A stretch of 64,000 bases of DNA from Paraburkholderia sp. Ac-20340 (GCF_017104965.1 NZ_JAAGPR010000013.1:62001-126000), one strand, 5' to 3'. Numbered from the stretch's first letter, positions 51,551-62,389 are shown. The notes: generated by a model not told the origin, from the sequence alone. Numbers and translations are program-made.

Positions 51551-52609
51551 ATGGGCATCACCGTCAGCAATTTGCAGAAGCGCTTTGGCGATTTCACGGC
51601 ACTCGACAACGTCTCGCTCGACTTTCCGCCGGGCGAACTCGTCGCGCTGCTGGGGCCCTCCGGTTGCGGCAAGACCACGCTGCTGCGCGTGATCGCCGGT
51701 CTCGAATATGCCGATGCAGGCCAGGTCGTGCTGCAAGGCCAGGACGTGGGCGCGGCCGGTGCGCGCGAGCGTCAGGTGGGCTTCGTGTTCCAGCATTACG
51801 CGCTGTTCCGTCACATGACGGTGTTCGAAAACGTGGCGTTCGGCCTGCGCGTGAAGCCGCGCGGCGAGCGTCCGTCCGAAGCGCAGATCCGCGAAAAAGT
51901 GCATGAACTGCTCAAGCTCGTGCAACTCGACTGGCTTGCGCAGCGTTATCCGTCCGAGCTGTCGGGCGGCCAGCGTCAGCGTATCGCGCTGGCCCGCGCG
52001 CTGGCCGTGGAGCCGAAGGTGCTGCTGCTCGACGAGCCGTTCGGCGCGCTCGACGCCAAGGTGCGCAAGGAGTTGCGTAGCTGGCTGCGCCGTTTGCACG
52101 ACGATCTGCATATCTCGACGATTTTCGTCACGCACGATCAGGAAGAGGCGCTTGAAGTGGCCGATCGCATCGTCGTGATGAATCACGGTCATGTGGAGCA
52201 GGTCGGCAGCCCGCAGGACGTGTACGATCATCCCCAGACGTCGTTCGTCTACGAGTTCCTGGGCGCGGCGAACCGTCTGCGCGGCAAGGTGGCGGCGGGC
52301 GGTTTCGTCGCCGATGGCGCGGCGCAGCCGATCGCGGTCGAGGCCGCCTTCGAAGGCCCGGCGCTCGCTTATGTGCGTCCGCACGATATCGTGCTGCATC
52401 GCGACGCCGCGGATCATCGCGATGGCATCGTCGTCGATGTGCGCCGTGTGGTGACGCTGGGCGGTTCGGTGCGTGTGGAACTGGAAAGCCGCTCGGGCGG
52501 CGCGCTCGAAGCGCAACTCGACCGCGAGGCGTGGCGCTCGCTGAATCTGGCCGTGGGCGACGGCGTGACGGCGGTGCCGCGCGGGCTGCGCGTGTTTCCG
52601 GCGCAGTGA
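51551..52609 (+). CDS. cysA: sulfate/thiosulfate ABC transporter ATP-binding protein
   Basis: A 352-residue ATPase with Walker A LLGPSGCGKTTLLRVIAG, the Q-loop FVFQHYALFRHMTVFENVAF, signature LSGGQRQRIALARALAVEP, Walker B LLLLDEPFGALDAKVRKELR and the C-terminal TOBE-type domain. It is 2 bases after cysW. Confidence 0.97.
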   Translation: MGITVSNLQKRFGDFTALDNVSLDFPPGELVALLGPSGCGKTTLLRVIAGLEYADAGQVVLQGQDVGAAGARERQVGFVFQHYALFRHMTVFENVAFGLRVKPRGERPSEAQIREKVHELLKLVQLDWLAQRYPSELSGGQRQRIALARALAVEPKVLLLDEPFGALDAKVRKELRSWLRRLHDDLHISTIFVTHDQEEALEVADRIVVMNHGHVEQVGSPQDVYDHPQTSFVYEFLGAANRLRGKVAAGGFVADGAAQPIAVEAAFEGPALAYVRPHDIVLHRDAADHRDGIVVDVRRVVTLGGSVRVELESRSGGALEAQLDREAWRSLNLAVGDGVTAVPRGLRVFPAQ

Positions 52610-52628
52610 GCGGGGCGCTTGAACCGCG

Positions 52629-52664
52629 CATCAACACACGCGTCAACACACGCATCAACACACA
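52629..52664. repeat. three 12-base tandem repeats
   Basis: CATCAACACACG, CGTCAACACACG and CATCAACACACA lie in the spacer between cysA and the cysB-like gene. No function evident. Confidence 0.6.
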
Positions 52665-52710
52665 ATAACGAGCTTATAAAAATCAGGTCGGCAGTTCCGG
52701 AGAGAAGAAC

Positions 52711-53637
52711 ATGAATTTTCAGCAGTTGCGTTTCGTGCGCGAAGCCGTGCGGCAGAACATGAACCTGACCGAAGTGGCGAACGTGCTGTACACGTCGCAG
52801 TCGGGCGTCTCGAAGCAGATCAAGGATCTCGAAGACGAGCTGGGCGTCGATATCTTCATCCGCCGCGGCAAGCGTCTCACGGGCCTCACGGAGCCGGGCA
52901 AGGCCGTGCATCAGCTGATCGAGCGCATGCTGCTCGACGCCGAAAACCTGCGCCGCGTCGCGCGCCAGTTCGCCGATCAGGACAGCGGCCATCTGGTGGT
53001 CGCGACCACCCACACGCAGGCGCGCTACGCATTGCCCAAGGTCGTGCACCAGTTCCGCGAGGTGTTTCCGAAGGTGCATCTGGCGCTGCGTCAGGGCAAC
53101 CCGCAGCAGATCGCGCAGATGATCATCAACGGCGAGGCCGATATCGGCATCTCGACCGAAGCGCTCGACCGTTTCCCCGATATCGTGACGTTCCCGTGCT
53201 ACTCGTGGCATCACACGGTCGTCGTGCCGAAGACGCATCCGCTCGTGGGCCGCGAAAATCTCACGCTCGAAGAGATCGCCGAATATCCGATCATCACCTA
53301 TGACCAGGACTTCACGGGCCGCTCGCACATCGACCAGGCGTTCGCGAAAGTGGGCGTGGTGCCCGATGTCGTGCTGACCGCTATCGACGCGGACGTCATC
53401 AAGACTTACGTCGAACTGGGCATGGGTATCGGCGTGGTCGCGGCGATGGCCTACGACCCGAAACGCGACAGCGAACTCGTGGCGCTGGATACGCAGCATC
53501 TGTTCGAGGCGAGCACGACGCGCGTGGGTCTGCGCAAGGGTGCGTTCCTGCGTCAGTACGCGTATCGCCTGATCGAGATGTTCGCGCCGCAACTGACCGA
53601 GCAGCAGATCGCCAGCCAGTTGCGCGAAGTGGTTTGA
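52711..53637 (+). CDS. cysB: CysB-family LysR-type regulator
   Basis: A 308-residue LysR regulator of the CysB/Cbl group. MNFQQLRFVREAVRQNMNLT with YTSQSGVSKQIKDLEDELGV is the helix-turn-helix; the effector domain contains TTHTQARYALPKVVHQF, the CysB signature for the sulfate/O-acetylserine pocket. It lies 101 bases after cysA, co-directional, and is the likely activator of the sbp and ssu promoters. Cbl cannot be excluded. Confidence 0.92.
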   Translation: MNFQQLRFVREAVRQNMNLTEVANVLYTSQSGVSKQIKDLEDELGVDIFIRRGKRLTGLTEPGKAVHQLIERMLLDAENLRRVARQFADQDSGHLVVATTHTQARYALPKVVHQFREVFPKVHLALRQGNPQQIAQMIINGEADIGISTEALDRFPDIVTFPCYSWHHTVVVPKTHPLVGRENLTLEEIAEYPIITYDQDFTGRSHIDQAFAKVGVVPDVVLTAIDADVIKTYVELGMGIGVVAAMAYDPKRDSELVALDTQHLFEASTTRVGLRKGAFLRQYAYRLIEMFAPQLTEQQIASQLREVV

Positions 53638-53794
53638 GCGCGTGGTAGTGGTTTTTTAAGCGGCGGCACGGTTGCGTGCCGCCGTTTTCGTTTGTGCGGT
53701 TGCCGCCATTTCTGCACGTGCGTTCGCGCAGTCGTGGGCCGGCGGGGTTTTCCGCCAGATCGCGGCGTGCGGCGGATCGCTTAAAATCGCGGCC

Positions 53795-54814
53795 ATGAAT
53801 ACATCCAACACTACCCAAAGCGCGGCGCTGCCGCGTATCGCCGTGCTCGCGACCGGCGGCACGATCGCGGGCTCCGCGCCCGATGCGGCCAATACCGCCG
53901 GCTATCAGGCCGGTGTGATCGGCGTCGCGCAACTGCTGGCGGCCGTGCCCGGCCTCGATGCGGTCGCGCAGATTCACGCCGAACAGGTGGCCAGCGTCGA
54001 CAGCAAGGATATGTCGTTCGCGCTCTGGAGCACGCTTGCGCAGCGCGTGAACGCATTGCTCGCGAGCGACGATATCGACGGCGTGGTCATCACGCACGGC
54101 ACGGATACGCTCGAAGAAACCGCCTACGTGCTGCATCTCACGGTGAAAAGCGCGAAGCCGGTGATTTTGACGGCGGCGATGCGTCCGGCTTCGGCGTTGT
54201 CCGCCGATGGTCCGCTCAATCTGCTCAATGCCGTGACGCTGGCCGCGAGCGGCCAGGCAGGCGGGCAGGGCGTGCTGGTGGCGTTCAACAACCGCATCCA
54301 CTGCGCGCGCGATGTCGTGAAAACGAGCACCTATGCCGTCGATGCGTTCCAGTCGCCCGAGATCGGCGCGCTGGGTTGGGTGCAGGATGGCCGCGTCGAG
54401 TTCCAGCGGCGCGCGTTGCGTGCGCATACGGCCGATACGCCGTTCCAGGCGGATACCGTCTGGCCGCACGTGGAGATCGTCACGAGCTATGCGGGCGTGT
54501 CGCGCATCGCCGTCGATGCGCTGGTGCAGGCTGGCGTGCGCGGCATCGTGGTCGCGGGCACGGGCAACGGCTCGATCCACGCTACGCTGCAACAGGCATT
54601 GGCCGATGCGGTGGCGAAGGGCATTGCCGTGGTGCGCGCGTCGCGCGTGGGCTCGGGTCACGTGATGCATAACGGCGCGGCGAAGGACGATGCGCTCGGC
54701 TTCGTCTCGGCGGGCACGCTCAGCCCGTTCAAGGCGCGCGTGCTGCTGATGCTCGCGCTGGCCGCGGGCGCGAGCGCAAAGGCCGATCTGCAACGCGTGT
54801 TCGATACGTATTAA
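53795..54814 (+). CDS. ansB: L-asparaginase (type II-like, cytoplasmic)
   Basis: A 339-residue asparaginase that hydrolyses Asn to Asp and ammonia. Both active-site motifs are intact: IAVLATGGTIAGSAPD near residue 17 and VVITHGTDTLEETAYVLHLT near residue 95, and the family stretch TAAMRPASALSADGPLNLL is present. Layout and length fit type II, but no signal peptide is seen, so it may stay in the cytoplasm. The ATG at 53795 is used; an upstream frame to 53672 is poor. Confidence 0.9.
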   Translation: MNTSNTTQSAALPRIAVLATGGTIAGSAPDAANTAGYQAGVIGVAQLLAAVPGLDAVAQIHAEQVASVDSKDMSFALWSTLAQRVNALLASDDIDGVVITHGTDTLEETAYVLHLTVKSAKPVILTAAMRPASALSADGPLNLLNAVTLAASGQAGGQGVLVAFNNRIHCARDVVKTSTYAVDAFQSPEIGALGWVQDGRVEFQRRALRAHTADTPFQADTVWPHVEIVTSYAGVSRIAVDALVQAGVRGIVVAGTGNGSIHATLQQALADAVAKGIAVVRASRVGSGHVMHNGAAKDDALGFVSAGTLSPFKARVLLMLALAAGASAKADLQRVFDTY

Positions 54815-54835
54815 GCATCACGCGCAGCAAACACC

Positions 54836-54876
54836 AAGGGCCTTGCGGAGCAACCTCCGCAAGGCCCTTTTGTTTT
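54836..54876 (+). terminator. asparaginase gene terminator
   Basis: AAGGGCCTTGCGGAG, a 3-base loop and CTCCGCAAGGCCCTT, followed by TTGTTTT. This is one of the strongest terminators in the window. Confidence 0.9.
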
Positions 54877-55220
54877 CCAGCGATTTTTATCTGGATGAGG
54901 GATATCGCGATCCGTACGCGGACACCCGATGACGACGTCTGACCGACCAAGGCTTCCCCGTCGTCGCCGGGTGCCGCTTTCGGACCCCACTGGCCGCTCT
55001 CAGCCCAGAGCGGCCCCGATTTGCCCCGCAGCGGTTGCCGCCGCCACGAAGCGCCCCACCTGCGGCCGTCGCGTGCCTGATGCCGCGCCAGCCTGAATGC
55101 GTGTCTGTGTGCGTGTCTGTGTCGCGGGCCGCCTGCATGAACAATGTTGCGGGAGGCGATGCGCACGGGCCCACGCGCGCATCGCTTCGTCCTCTAATCG
55201 ACGACTCCTGCTTGACGTAC
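54877..55220. other. gap between the asparaginase terminator and glxR
   Basis: About 340 bases with no convincing gene. It contains two copies of GCGTGTCTGTGT (55099-55122) and lies at a convergent junction. Nothing else is recognised. Confidence 0.4.
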
Positions 55221-56129
55221 TTAAGCTGCCTTCGCCTGCGATGCCGGCGCTTCGGCGATTTCGAAATTCGCCATGATTTCCAGCGCGCGAATCATCGCCG
55301 AGTGATCCCATGCCTTGCCGCCGTTCGCTGCACACACGCTGAACAGTTGCTGCGCGCTGGCCGTGTGGGGCAGGGCGATGCCGAGCTTGCGTGCGCCGTC
55401 GAGCGCCAGGTTCAGATCCTTCTGGTGCAGTTCGATGCGGAAACCCGGGTTGAAGGTGCGCTTCGTCATGCGCTCGCCGTGCACTTCGAGAATGCGCGAC
55501 GACGCGAAACCGCCCATCAGCGCCTTGCGCACGCGCTCCGGATCGGCGCCCGAGCGAGCCGCGAACAGCAGCGCTTCGGCGACGGCTTCGATATTCAGCG
55601 CAACGATGATCTGGTTCGCGACCTTGGTGGTCTGACCCGCACCGTTATCGCCAACCAGCGAAATGTTCTTGCCCATGATCTCGAACAGCGGCTTGGCCAG
55701 ATCGAAGGACTTCTGCGGGCCGCCGACCATGATCGAGAGCGTTGCGTCGCGTGCGCCGACTTCGCCGCCCGAGACCGGCGCGTCGAGGTAGTCGCAGCCG
55801 AGCGCGTTGATCTGCTTGGCGAACTGCTGCGTTTCCAGCGGCGAGATCGAGCTCATGTCGATCACCAGCTTGCCGGCCGACAGACCCTTGGCGACGCCGT
55901 CATCGGCGAACAGCACGTTTTGCACGTCGGGCGTGTCAGGCACCATCAGGATGATGATTTCCGATTCCTGCGCCACCGCGGTCGAATCGGCGACCACAGC
56001 GGTGCTCGCGCGCAGATCGTCCGGCACCGGAAACTTGCCGTTCACGACGAGCGAGTGGCCGCCCTTCTGAAGGTTGCGCGCCATGTGCGCGCCCATGATG
56101 CCGAGGCCGATAAATCCAATCTTTGCCAT
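55221..56129 (-). CDS. glxR: 2-hydroxy-3-oxopropionate (tartronate semialdehyde) reductase
   Basis: Reduces tartronate semialdehyde to D-glycerate with NADH, the last step of the glyoxylate-to-glycerate route. The 302-residue chain has the beta-hydroxyacid dehydrogenase signature IGFIGLGIMGAHMARNLQKG, the DAPVSGGEVGARDATLSIM region, and the catalytic Lys in TTKVANQIIVALNIEAVAEA. It follows hyi. Confidence 0.95.
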   Translation of the reverse strand: MAKIGFIGLGIMGAHMARNLQKGGHSLVVNGKFPVPDDLRASTAVVADSTAVAQESEIIILMVPDTPDVQNVLFADDGVAKGLSAGKLVIDMSSISPLETQQFAKQINALGCDYLDAPVSGGEVGARDATLSIMVGGPQKSFDLAKPLFEIMGKNISLVGDNGAGQTTKVANQIIVALNIEAVAEALLFAARSGADPERVRKALMGGFASSRILEVHGERMTKRTFNPGFRIELHQKDLNLALDGARKLGIALPHTASAQQLFSVCAANGGKAWDHSAMIRALEIMANFEIAEAPASQAKAA

Positions 56130-56197
56130 CTTGTGTGTCTCCGTTGAGTCGAATTCGGTTCGATGTGTCGATTTACAGTGCTTGAGGCTGGCTGGTT

Positions 56198-56995
56198 TCA
56201 GGCCAGTTCGGCCGCGCGCTGCTGCGCGCCGCGCAGCCAGCCCAGTCCGTCGACGGTCTGGGTCTTCGGCTTGTATTCGCAGCCTACGTAACCCGCGTAG
56301 CCGAGCGAGTCGAGCAGATCGAACAGGAAGGGATAGTTGATCTCGCCCGTGCCCGGCTCGTTGCGGCCCGGGTTATCGGCGAGCTGGATGTGCGCGATCT
56401 TCGCAAACTGCTTCTTGATGGTCGCGGCCAGTTCGCCTTCCATGCGCTGCATGTGATAGATGTCGTACTGCAGGAACAGATTGTCCGAGCCGACCTTGTC
56501 GATCACGTCCAGCCCTTCGGCCGAACGATTCAGCGCAAAGCCCGGAATGTCGTAGCTGTTGCACGGTTCGACCAGCAGGCGGATGCCTTCGCGCTTGAGT
56601 TCGCCGGCCGCATAGCGCAGGTTGTCGACGATCGAATTGAGCGCCGTGTCGCGGTCGATGCCCGCCGTCGGAATCCCGACCAGGCAGTTCAGTTGCGGCA
56701 CCTTGAGCGCCTTCGCGTATTCGATCGCGCGGCCCACGCCTTCCTGGAATTCGCCACGGCGATCCGGCAGGCACGCAATGCCGCGCTCGCCGCCTTCCCA
56801 GTTGCCGGCGGGCAGGTTGTGCAGCACGAGCTTGAGCTTGTTCGCCTCCAGCCGCTCGGCCAGTTCGGCGGCCTTGAACGGGTAGGGGAACAGGAATTCG
56901 ACGGCTTCGAAGCCCGCCTCGGCAGCCGCGGCAAAGCGGTCGAGGAACGGCACTTCGTTGAACAGCATGGTGAGATTCGCTGCGAATTTCGGCAT
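56198..56995 (-). CDS. hyi: hydroxypyruvate isomerase
   Basis: Interconverts hydroxypyruvate and tartronate semialdehyde. The 265-residue TIM-barrel chain (PKFAANLTMLFNEVPFLDRF) has metal-binding residues in LVEPCNSYDIPGF and AHIQLADNPGRNEPGTGEIN, and GYVGCEYKPKTQTVDGLGWL. It lies between gcl and glxR as in E. coli and Pseudomonas. Confidence 0.94.
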   Translation of the reverse strand: MPKFAANLTMLFNEVPFLDRFAAAAEAGFEAVEFLFPYPFKAAELAERLEANKLKLVLHNLPAGNWEGGERGIACLPDRRGEFQEGVGRAIEYAKALKVPQLNCLVGIPTAGIDRDTALNSIVDNLRYAAGELKREGIRLLVEPCNSYDIPGFALNRSAEGLDVIDKVGSDNLFLQYDIYHMQRMEGELAATIKKQFAKIAHIQLADNPGRNEPGTGEINYPFLFDLLDSLGYAGYVGCEYKPKTQTVDGLGWLRGAQQRAAELA

Positions 56996-57100
56996 TTGAG
57001 GTCTCGCGGGGCGTCAGTGAGGGAGGGAATCCGCTTTTCGCGCATCAGGGCTGAGGCGAAAAGCGGATCTTGCGGTTACGTCGTTCGGCTACAGCGGTCT

Positions 57101-58876
<1,776 letters not shown>

Positions 58877-59077
58877 GGTTGTCTCCTGAATGTCGCAAAA
58901 GCCTTGAATGACGCGCTGAAAATAGCGCGCAGTGAATACAGCGCTTGAGGTTCACTTTAGGGACGCACGAAAGGTTTGATAAGATCAGTCCCAGTCGCTT
59001 ATTTCGAAACAAAAAGTATGGAATGACGGTGTGGCGGGCGTTTGCGGCCAATGCCGGAGACAGAAGGAGACAAAGCA

Positions 59078-59989
59078 ATGGATCGCTTCAAGCAGATCGA
59101 AACCTTCGTGCGCGTGGCCGAGGCGGGCAGCCTCGCGGCGGCGGCGCTGGAGGAAGGCGTGTCGCCCGTGATCCTCGGGCGGCGTATCGACGCGCTGGAA
59201 AAGCGTCTGGGCGTGAAGCTGATGTATCGCTCGACGCGGCGTCTGGTGGTGAGCGAAGACGGTGCGGCGTTTCTGGAGCGCTGCCGCGGCCTGCTGGCGG
59301 AATGGGAGCAGGCGGAGAACGAACTTTCGGTGGGGCGGCGCGTGGTGAACGGTCACTTGATCGTGTCGGCGCCGGCGGCGTTCGGGCGCAAGCACGTCGC
59401 GCCGCTCGCGCCCGATTTTCTCGCCGATAAACCCGAACTCCAGGTGTCCTTCAATCTGACCGACCGCGTGGTCGATCTGGTGCGCGAGGGCTATGACCTG
59501 TCGATCCGCATCGGCGGTTCGGTCGATCCGAACTTCGTCGCCGTGAAGCTGGCGACGAACCGGCGCGTGGTGTGCGGCACGCCCGAGTATTTCCGCAAGC
59601 ACGGGCGGCCGAAGACGCTCGAAGATCTGCCCGGCCACAATTGCCTGGCGTTCAACCTGCAGGGCGGGCAGAACCGCGGCTGGTATTTCCGCCGCAATGG
59701 CAAGCTCGCGACCGTGCGCGTGGGCGGCAATCTCGACTGTAACGACGGCGAGTTGCTGCATCGCTGGGTGACGGAAGGGTTGGGGCTGGGCTGGCGGTCC
59801 ACGTGGGAAATCGACGCGCAACTCGCGCGCGGCGAGCTAGAAACCGTACTCGATGAATACGCGCTGCCCGATTACGACATTCTTGCCGTGTATCCGCAGC
59901 AGCGCTATGTGCCGGCCAAGGTGCGTTACTTCATCGATTATCTGAAGGATGTCTACGCCCGGCCGGGTTACTGGAGCGGGGTGGTCTGA
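59078..59989 (+). CDS. LysR-family transcriptional regulator
   Basis: A 303-residue LysR regulator: MDRFKQIETFVRVAEAGSLA and VSPVILGRRIDALEKRLGVK form the helix-turn-helix, and the effector domain contains GYDLSIRIGGSVDPNFVA. It is divergent from gcl over a 201-base gap that holds a TTTCGAAA-centred sequence, so control of the glyoxylate operon is likely. The ATG at 59078 follows AGAAGGAGACAAAGC. Confidence 0.9.
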   Translation: MDRFKQIETFVRVAEAGSLAAAALEEGVSPVILGRRIDALEKRLGVKLMYRSTRRLVVSEDGAAFLERCRGLLAEWEQAENELSVGRRVVNGHLIVSAPAAFGRKHVAPLAPDFLADKPELQVSFNLTDRVVDLVREGYDLSIRIGGSVDPNFVAVKLATNRRVVCGTPEYFRKHGRPKTLEDLPGHNCLAFNLQGGQNRGWYFRRNGKLATVRVGGNLDCNDGELLHRWVTEGLGLGWRSTWEIDAQLARGELETVLDEYALPDYDILAVYPQQRYVPAKVRYFIDYLKDVYARPGYWSGVV

Positions 59990-60023
59990 GCGGTTCTATC
60001 CGACCGATTCTTCCCGACTGGAT

Positions 60024-60410
60024 TCACCCCACGATAATCACGCCGTTCATCGATTCGTGGCCCGATCCGCAGAAGATATCGCAGAGAAACGGCACGTTGC
60101 CCGCATCGCCCGCCGTCGCGGCGACGCGTACCACCGCGCCCGGCGGCACATCGGCGCGCACGCCGAATTGCGGAATCGAGAAGCCCATCGTCGTGTCCTG
60201 CGAGGTGACTTCGAATATCACGCTCTCGTGCGGCGCGAGCGTGATGTGATCGGGCGTGAACACGAAGCGTCGCGCGTGAACCTTGATTACGCGCGGCGCA
60301 GCCTGGGCGTCCAGACGGCTCAACGCCGCAACGCCCGCCGCCGCAAGCGCCAGCCAGCGGCGGCGCGCAAGGCGCGGTTGGCTCGCGCGTAGAAAGTGAA
60401 GTTTCAGCAT
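60024..60410 (-). CDS. cupredoxin-domain protein with CuA-like site
   Basis: A 128-residue exported protein (basic N-terminus, hydrophobic stretch LALAAAGVAALSRLDAQA) with one cupredoxin domain like that of oxidase subunit II. The CuA loop is intact: C110-x3-C114-x3-H118-x2-M121 (CDIFCGSGHESMNG). The first ligand His of CuA, expected in a DxxHGF motif, is replaced: the sequence is DTTMGFSIP with Met75. There is no transmembrane hairpin and no subunit I gene, so it is not an oxidase subunit. It follows the metallophosphoesterase gene by 17 bases on the same strand. Confidence 0.8.
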   Translation of the reverse strand: MLKLHFLRASQPRLARRRWLALAAAGVAALSRLDAQAAPRVIKVHARRFVFTPDHITLAPHESVIFEVTSQDTTMGFSIPQFGVRADVPPGAVVRVAATAGDAGNVPFLCDIFCGSGHESMNGVIIVG

Positions 60411-60427
60411 CTCGGTCTCCTGGCGTC

Positions 60428-61336
60428 TCAACCCACGTTGCGGATCGGCATTTCGGTGAGCGCGAATGCCTGCGGCGTGCCATCCACGGCGATATCGCGC
60501 CAGCCCAGTCCCTTGTACGGCGCGGCCGCATCCCAGGGCACAGGCGTTTTTTGCGGCTGCGACATCGGCGCGGGCAGCGCGAACATCAGCGAGCGCGCGG
60601 CGTGATGCGCAATCGATCCCGTCATCGTGTGGTTCTCCTGATGAATATGGCCGTAGAACACGGTCACGTTCGCGTGCTTCTGCAAGAGCGCAATCGCTGC
60701 TGCGCCGTCGCGCGTGGCCCAGTCCCATTGCGGCGCGAGATCGAATAGCGGCCGGTGCGTGAAGACGACGATGCGCGCGTCCTCGGGCTGGCGGCTCAGG
60801 TCGTCGGCGAGCCAGGCGAGTTGCGCATCGCCGATACGGCCACCCGGATCGGAGACGTTATCGAGCGTGATGAAATGCACGCCGCGATGATCGAAGGTGT
60901 AGTGCGTCGCGCCGAACAGTTCGCGAAACGCCGCGCCGTTATCGAGACTCGCATCGTGCTCGCCGGGCATCAGATAGAGCGGCTTCACGCGCAGGCCGCC
61001 GACGATCTGCTGGAACTCGCGCATGCGTGCGCGGCGCACGGCGGGGTCGTCGGTCGTGTGCGTGAGGTCGCCGGTGAACACGACGAAATCGGGCGTGACG
61101 GGCAGGGCGTTGACGGCGGCGATGGCCTTGGGCAGCGTGCCTTTCGCATCGGGATTGACGGCCGGGCCTTCGAAACCCCAGTGGGCGTCGGAGAGTTGCA
61201 CGAAGAAGAAGTCGGCATGACCGGCGGATTGACCCGCTGCCCAGCCGGGCAACGCCGAGGCGAACACGGCGCCGCCGCCGAGCGCGGCCAGCTTGAGAAA
61301 ATCGCGTCGCTTGAGCGAGGCGGTGGAGTGGGACAT
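60428..61336 (-). CDS. Tat-exported metallophosphoesterase
   Basis: A 302-residue calcineurin-like phosphoesterase with a Tat signal (LKRRDFLKLAALGGGAVFA). Metal-binding motifs are clear: QLSDAHWGF (D-x-H), VVFTGDLTHT (GDxxH), PGEHDA (in place of GNHD), FTHRPL and YGHIHQENH. The GNHD motif reads GEHD, a common variant. It is likely co-transcribed with the cupredoxin gene and preceded by a GGGAAT-N16-CGGTA motif. The substrate is unknown. Confidence 0.87.
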   Translation of the reverse strand: MSHSTASLKRRDFLKLAALGGGAVFASALPGWAAGQSAGHADFFFVQLSDAHWGFEGPAVNPDAKGTLPKAIAAVNALPVTPDFVVFTGDLTHTTDDPAVRRARMREFQQIVGGLRVKPLYLMPGEHDASLDNGAAFRELFGATHYTFDHRGVHFITLDNVSDPGGRIGDAQLAWLADDLSRQPEDARIVVFTHRPLFDLAPQWDWATRDGAAAIALLQKHANVTVFYGHIHQENHTMTGSIAHHAARSLMFALPAPMSQPQKTPVPWDAAAPYKGLGWRDIAVDGTPQAFALTEMPIRNVG

Positions 61337-61426
61337 GGTGGTCTCCTCGTCAGGAAAATCTGCACATTGATCCGATGTTTGGGGACGTCGGCTGGAGTCT
61401 TGCCTTGCTTTCCGGCCTGCCTGTCG

Positions 61427-61453
61427 TACCGCTTTTCGTGAGCAAACATTCCC
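61427..61453 (-). promoter_or_regulatory. candidate ECF promoter for the metallophosphoesterase/cupredoxin genes
   Basis: GGGAAT, a 16-base spacer and CGGTA on the minus strand, placed about 90 bases before the phosphoesterase start. It matches exactly the motif facing the sigma-factor gene. Confidence 0.65.
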
Positions 61454-61484
61454 GATTTATTTTTGGTTTTCGTGCGCATCGAGC

Positions 61485-61511
61485 GGGAATAAACTGGCCG
61501 CTAGCGCGGTA
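61485..61511 (+). promoter_or_regulatory. candidate ECF promoter for the sigma/anti-sigma operon
   Basis: GGGAAT, a 16-base spacer and CGGTA on the plus strand. Identical core boxes and spacing to the divergent motif; the two spacers differ, so the match is not a simple repeat. Confidence 0.65.
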
Positions 61512-61633
61512 ATGCAGGCGTTGGAACAAAGCGACGGCACGGGCGCGAGACAGTGGGCAGCAGGCGTGCGACACGAGGGGACGACGTGGGCGAAACCGCG
61601 AACGGTCAGCACGAAAGACAGGCGCAGGAGGCG

Positions 61634-62389
61634 ATGGAAGTGGCGGCACGCAGCCGTCGCTTTCAGGCATTGGCGTTGCCGCATCTGGACGCCGCCTACA
61701 ACCTCGCGCGCTGGCTCTCGCGCAATCCCGGCGACGCCGAAGACATCGTGCAGGAAGCGTTTTTGCGGGCGTTCCGTTTCTTCGATGCCTTTCGCGGCGA
61801 CGAGGCGCGGCCCTGGCTGCTGGCGATCGTGCGGCGCGTCTGGTACGACGAGTGGCGGCGGCGCGCGGGCGCGGAAGAGGTCGCGCCGTTCGACGAGTTG
61901 CGCGACGACCTGCCGCCGGACGGCTGGGACACGGGCAGCATCGACCCGGAAACGCTGGCGATTCGCGCGGAGTCGTCGCGGCATGTGCATGAGGCGCTGC
62001 AACGGTTGCCGGTCGAGTATCGCGAGGTGCTGGTGCTGCGCGAGCTGGAGGAACTGGAATATCGCGAGATCGCCACGGTCATCGACGTGCCGATCGGTAC
62101 GGTGATGTCGCGTCTCGCCCGTGCCCGCAAGCGCCTCGCGGCGATGCTGGCGGTGCAGGGGCATGGCGCTGCGACGCCCGGGAACGACCGAAAGGGCGGC
62201 CGGGCAATGAGCGGTTCAGCAGTCGGGGGAAGTAGCAGTAAAGCCTGGAGACCATCCGGCCGGGGGCCAGACGGCCGGTTCCGCGAGGAGCCGGCCGTCG
62301 ACGGCGGAGCGCACGAACCACGCGCGCAGGATCGCCGCTGCGGCGATGCCTTGACCCCGCGAACCACGGAGGCGCCCGATGAACTGTGA
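61634..62389 (+). CDS. ECF-family RNA polymerase sigma factor
   Basis: A 251-residue sigma factor. Region 2 reads NPGDAEDIVQEAFLRAFRFF, and region 4 reads LPVEYREVLVLRELEELEYR with EIATVIDVPIGTVMSRLARA. The core ends near residue 180 and a Gly/Ser/Arg-rich tail of about 70 residues follows, unusual for a plain ECF factor. The ATG at 61634 follows CAGGAGGCG; a GTG at 61553 is possible. Its 3' end overlaps the anti-sigma gene by 11 bases. Confidence 0.88.
   Translation: MEVAARSRRFQALALPHLDAAYNLARWLSRNPGDAEDIVQEAFLRAFRFFDAFRGDEARPWLLAIVRRVWYDEWRRRAGAEEVAPFDELRDDLPPDGWDTGSIDPETLAIRAESSRHVHEALQRLPVEYREVLVLRELEELEYREIATVIDVPIGTVMSRLARARKRLAAMLAVQGHGAATPGNDRKGGRAMSGSAVGGSSSKAWRPSGRGPDGRFREEPAVDGGAHEPRAQDRRCGDALTPRTTEAPDEL

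Noticed and set aside
52629..52664. Repeats as a possible CRISPR remnant
   Set aside because: The three units are contiguous 12-mers without spacers and no cas gene is present.
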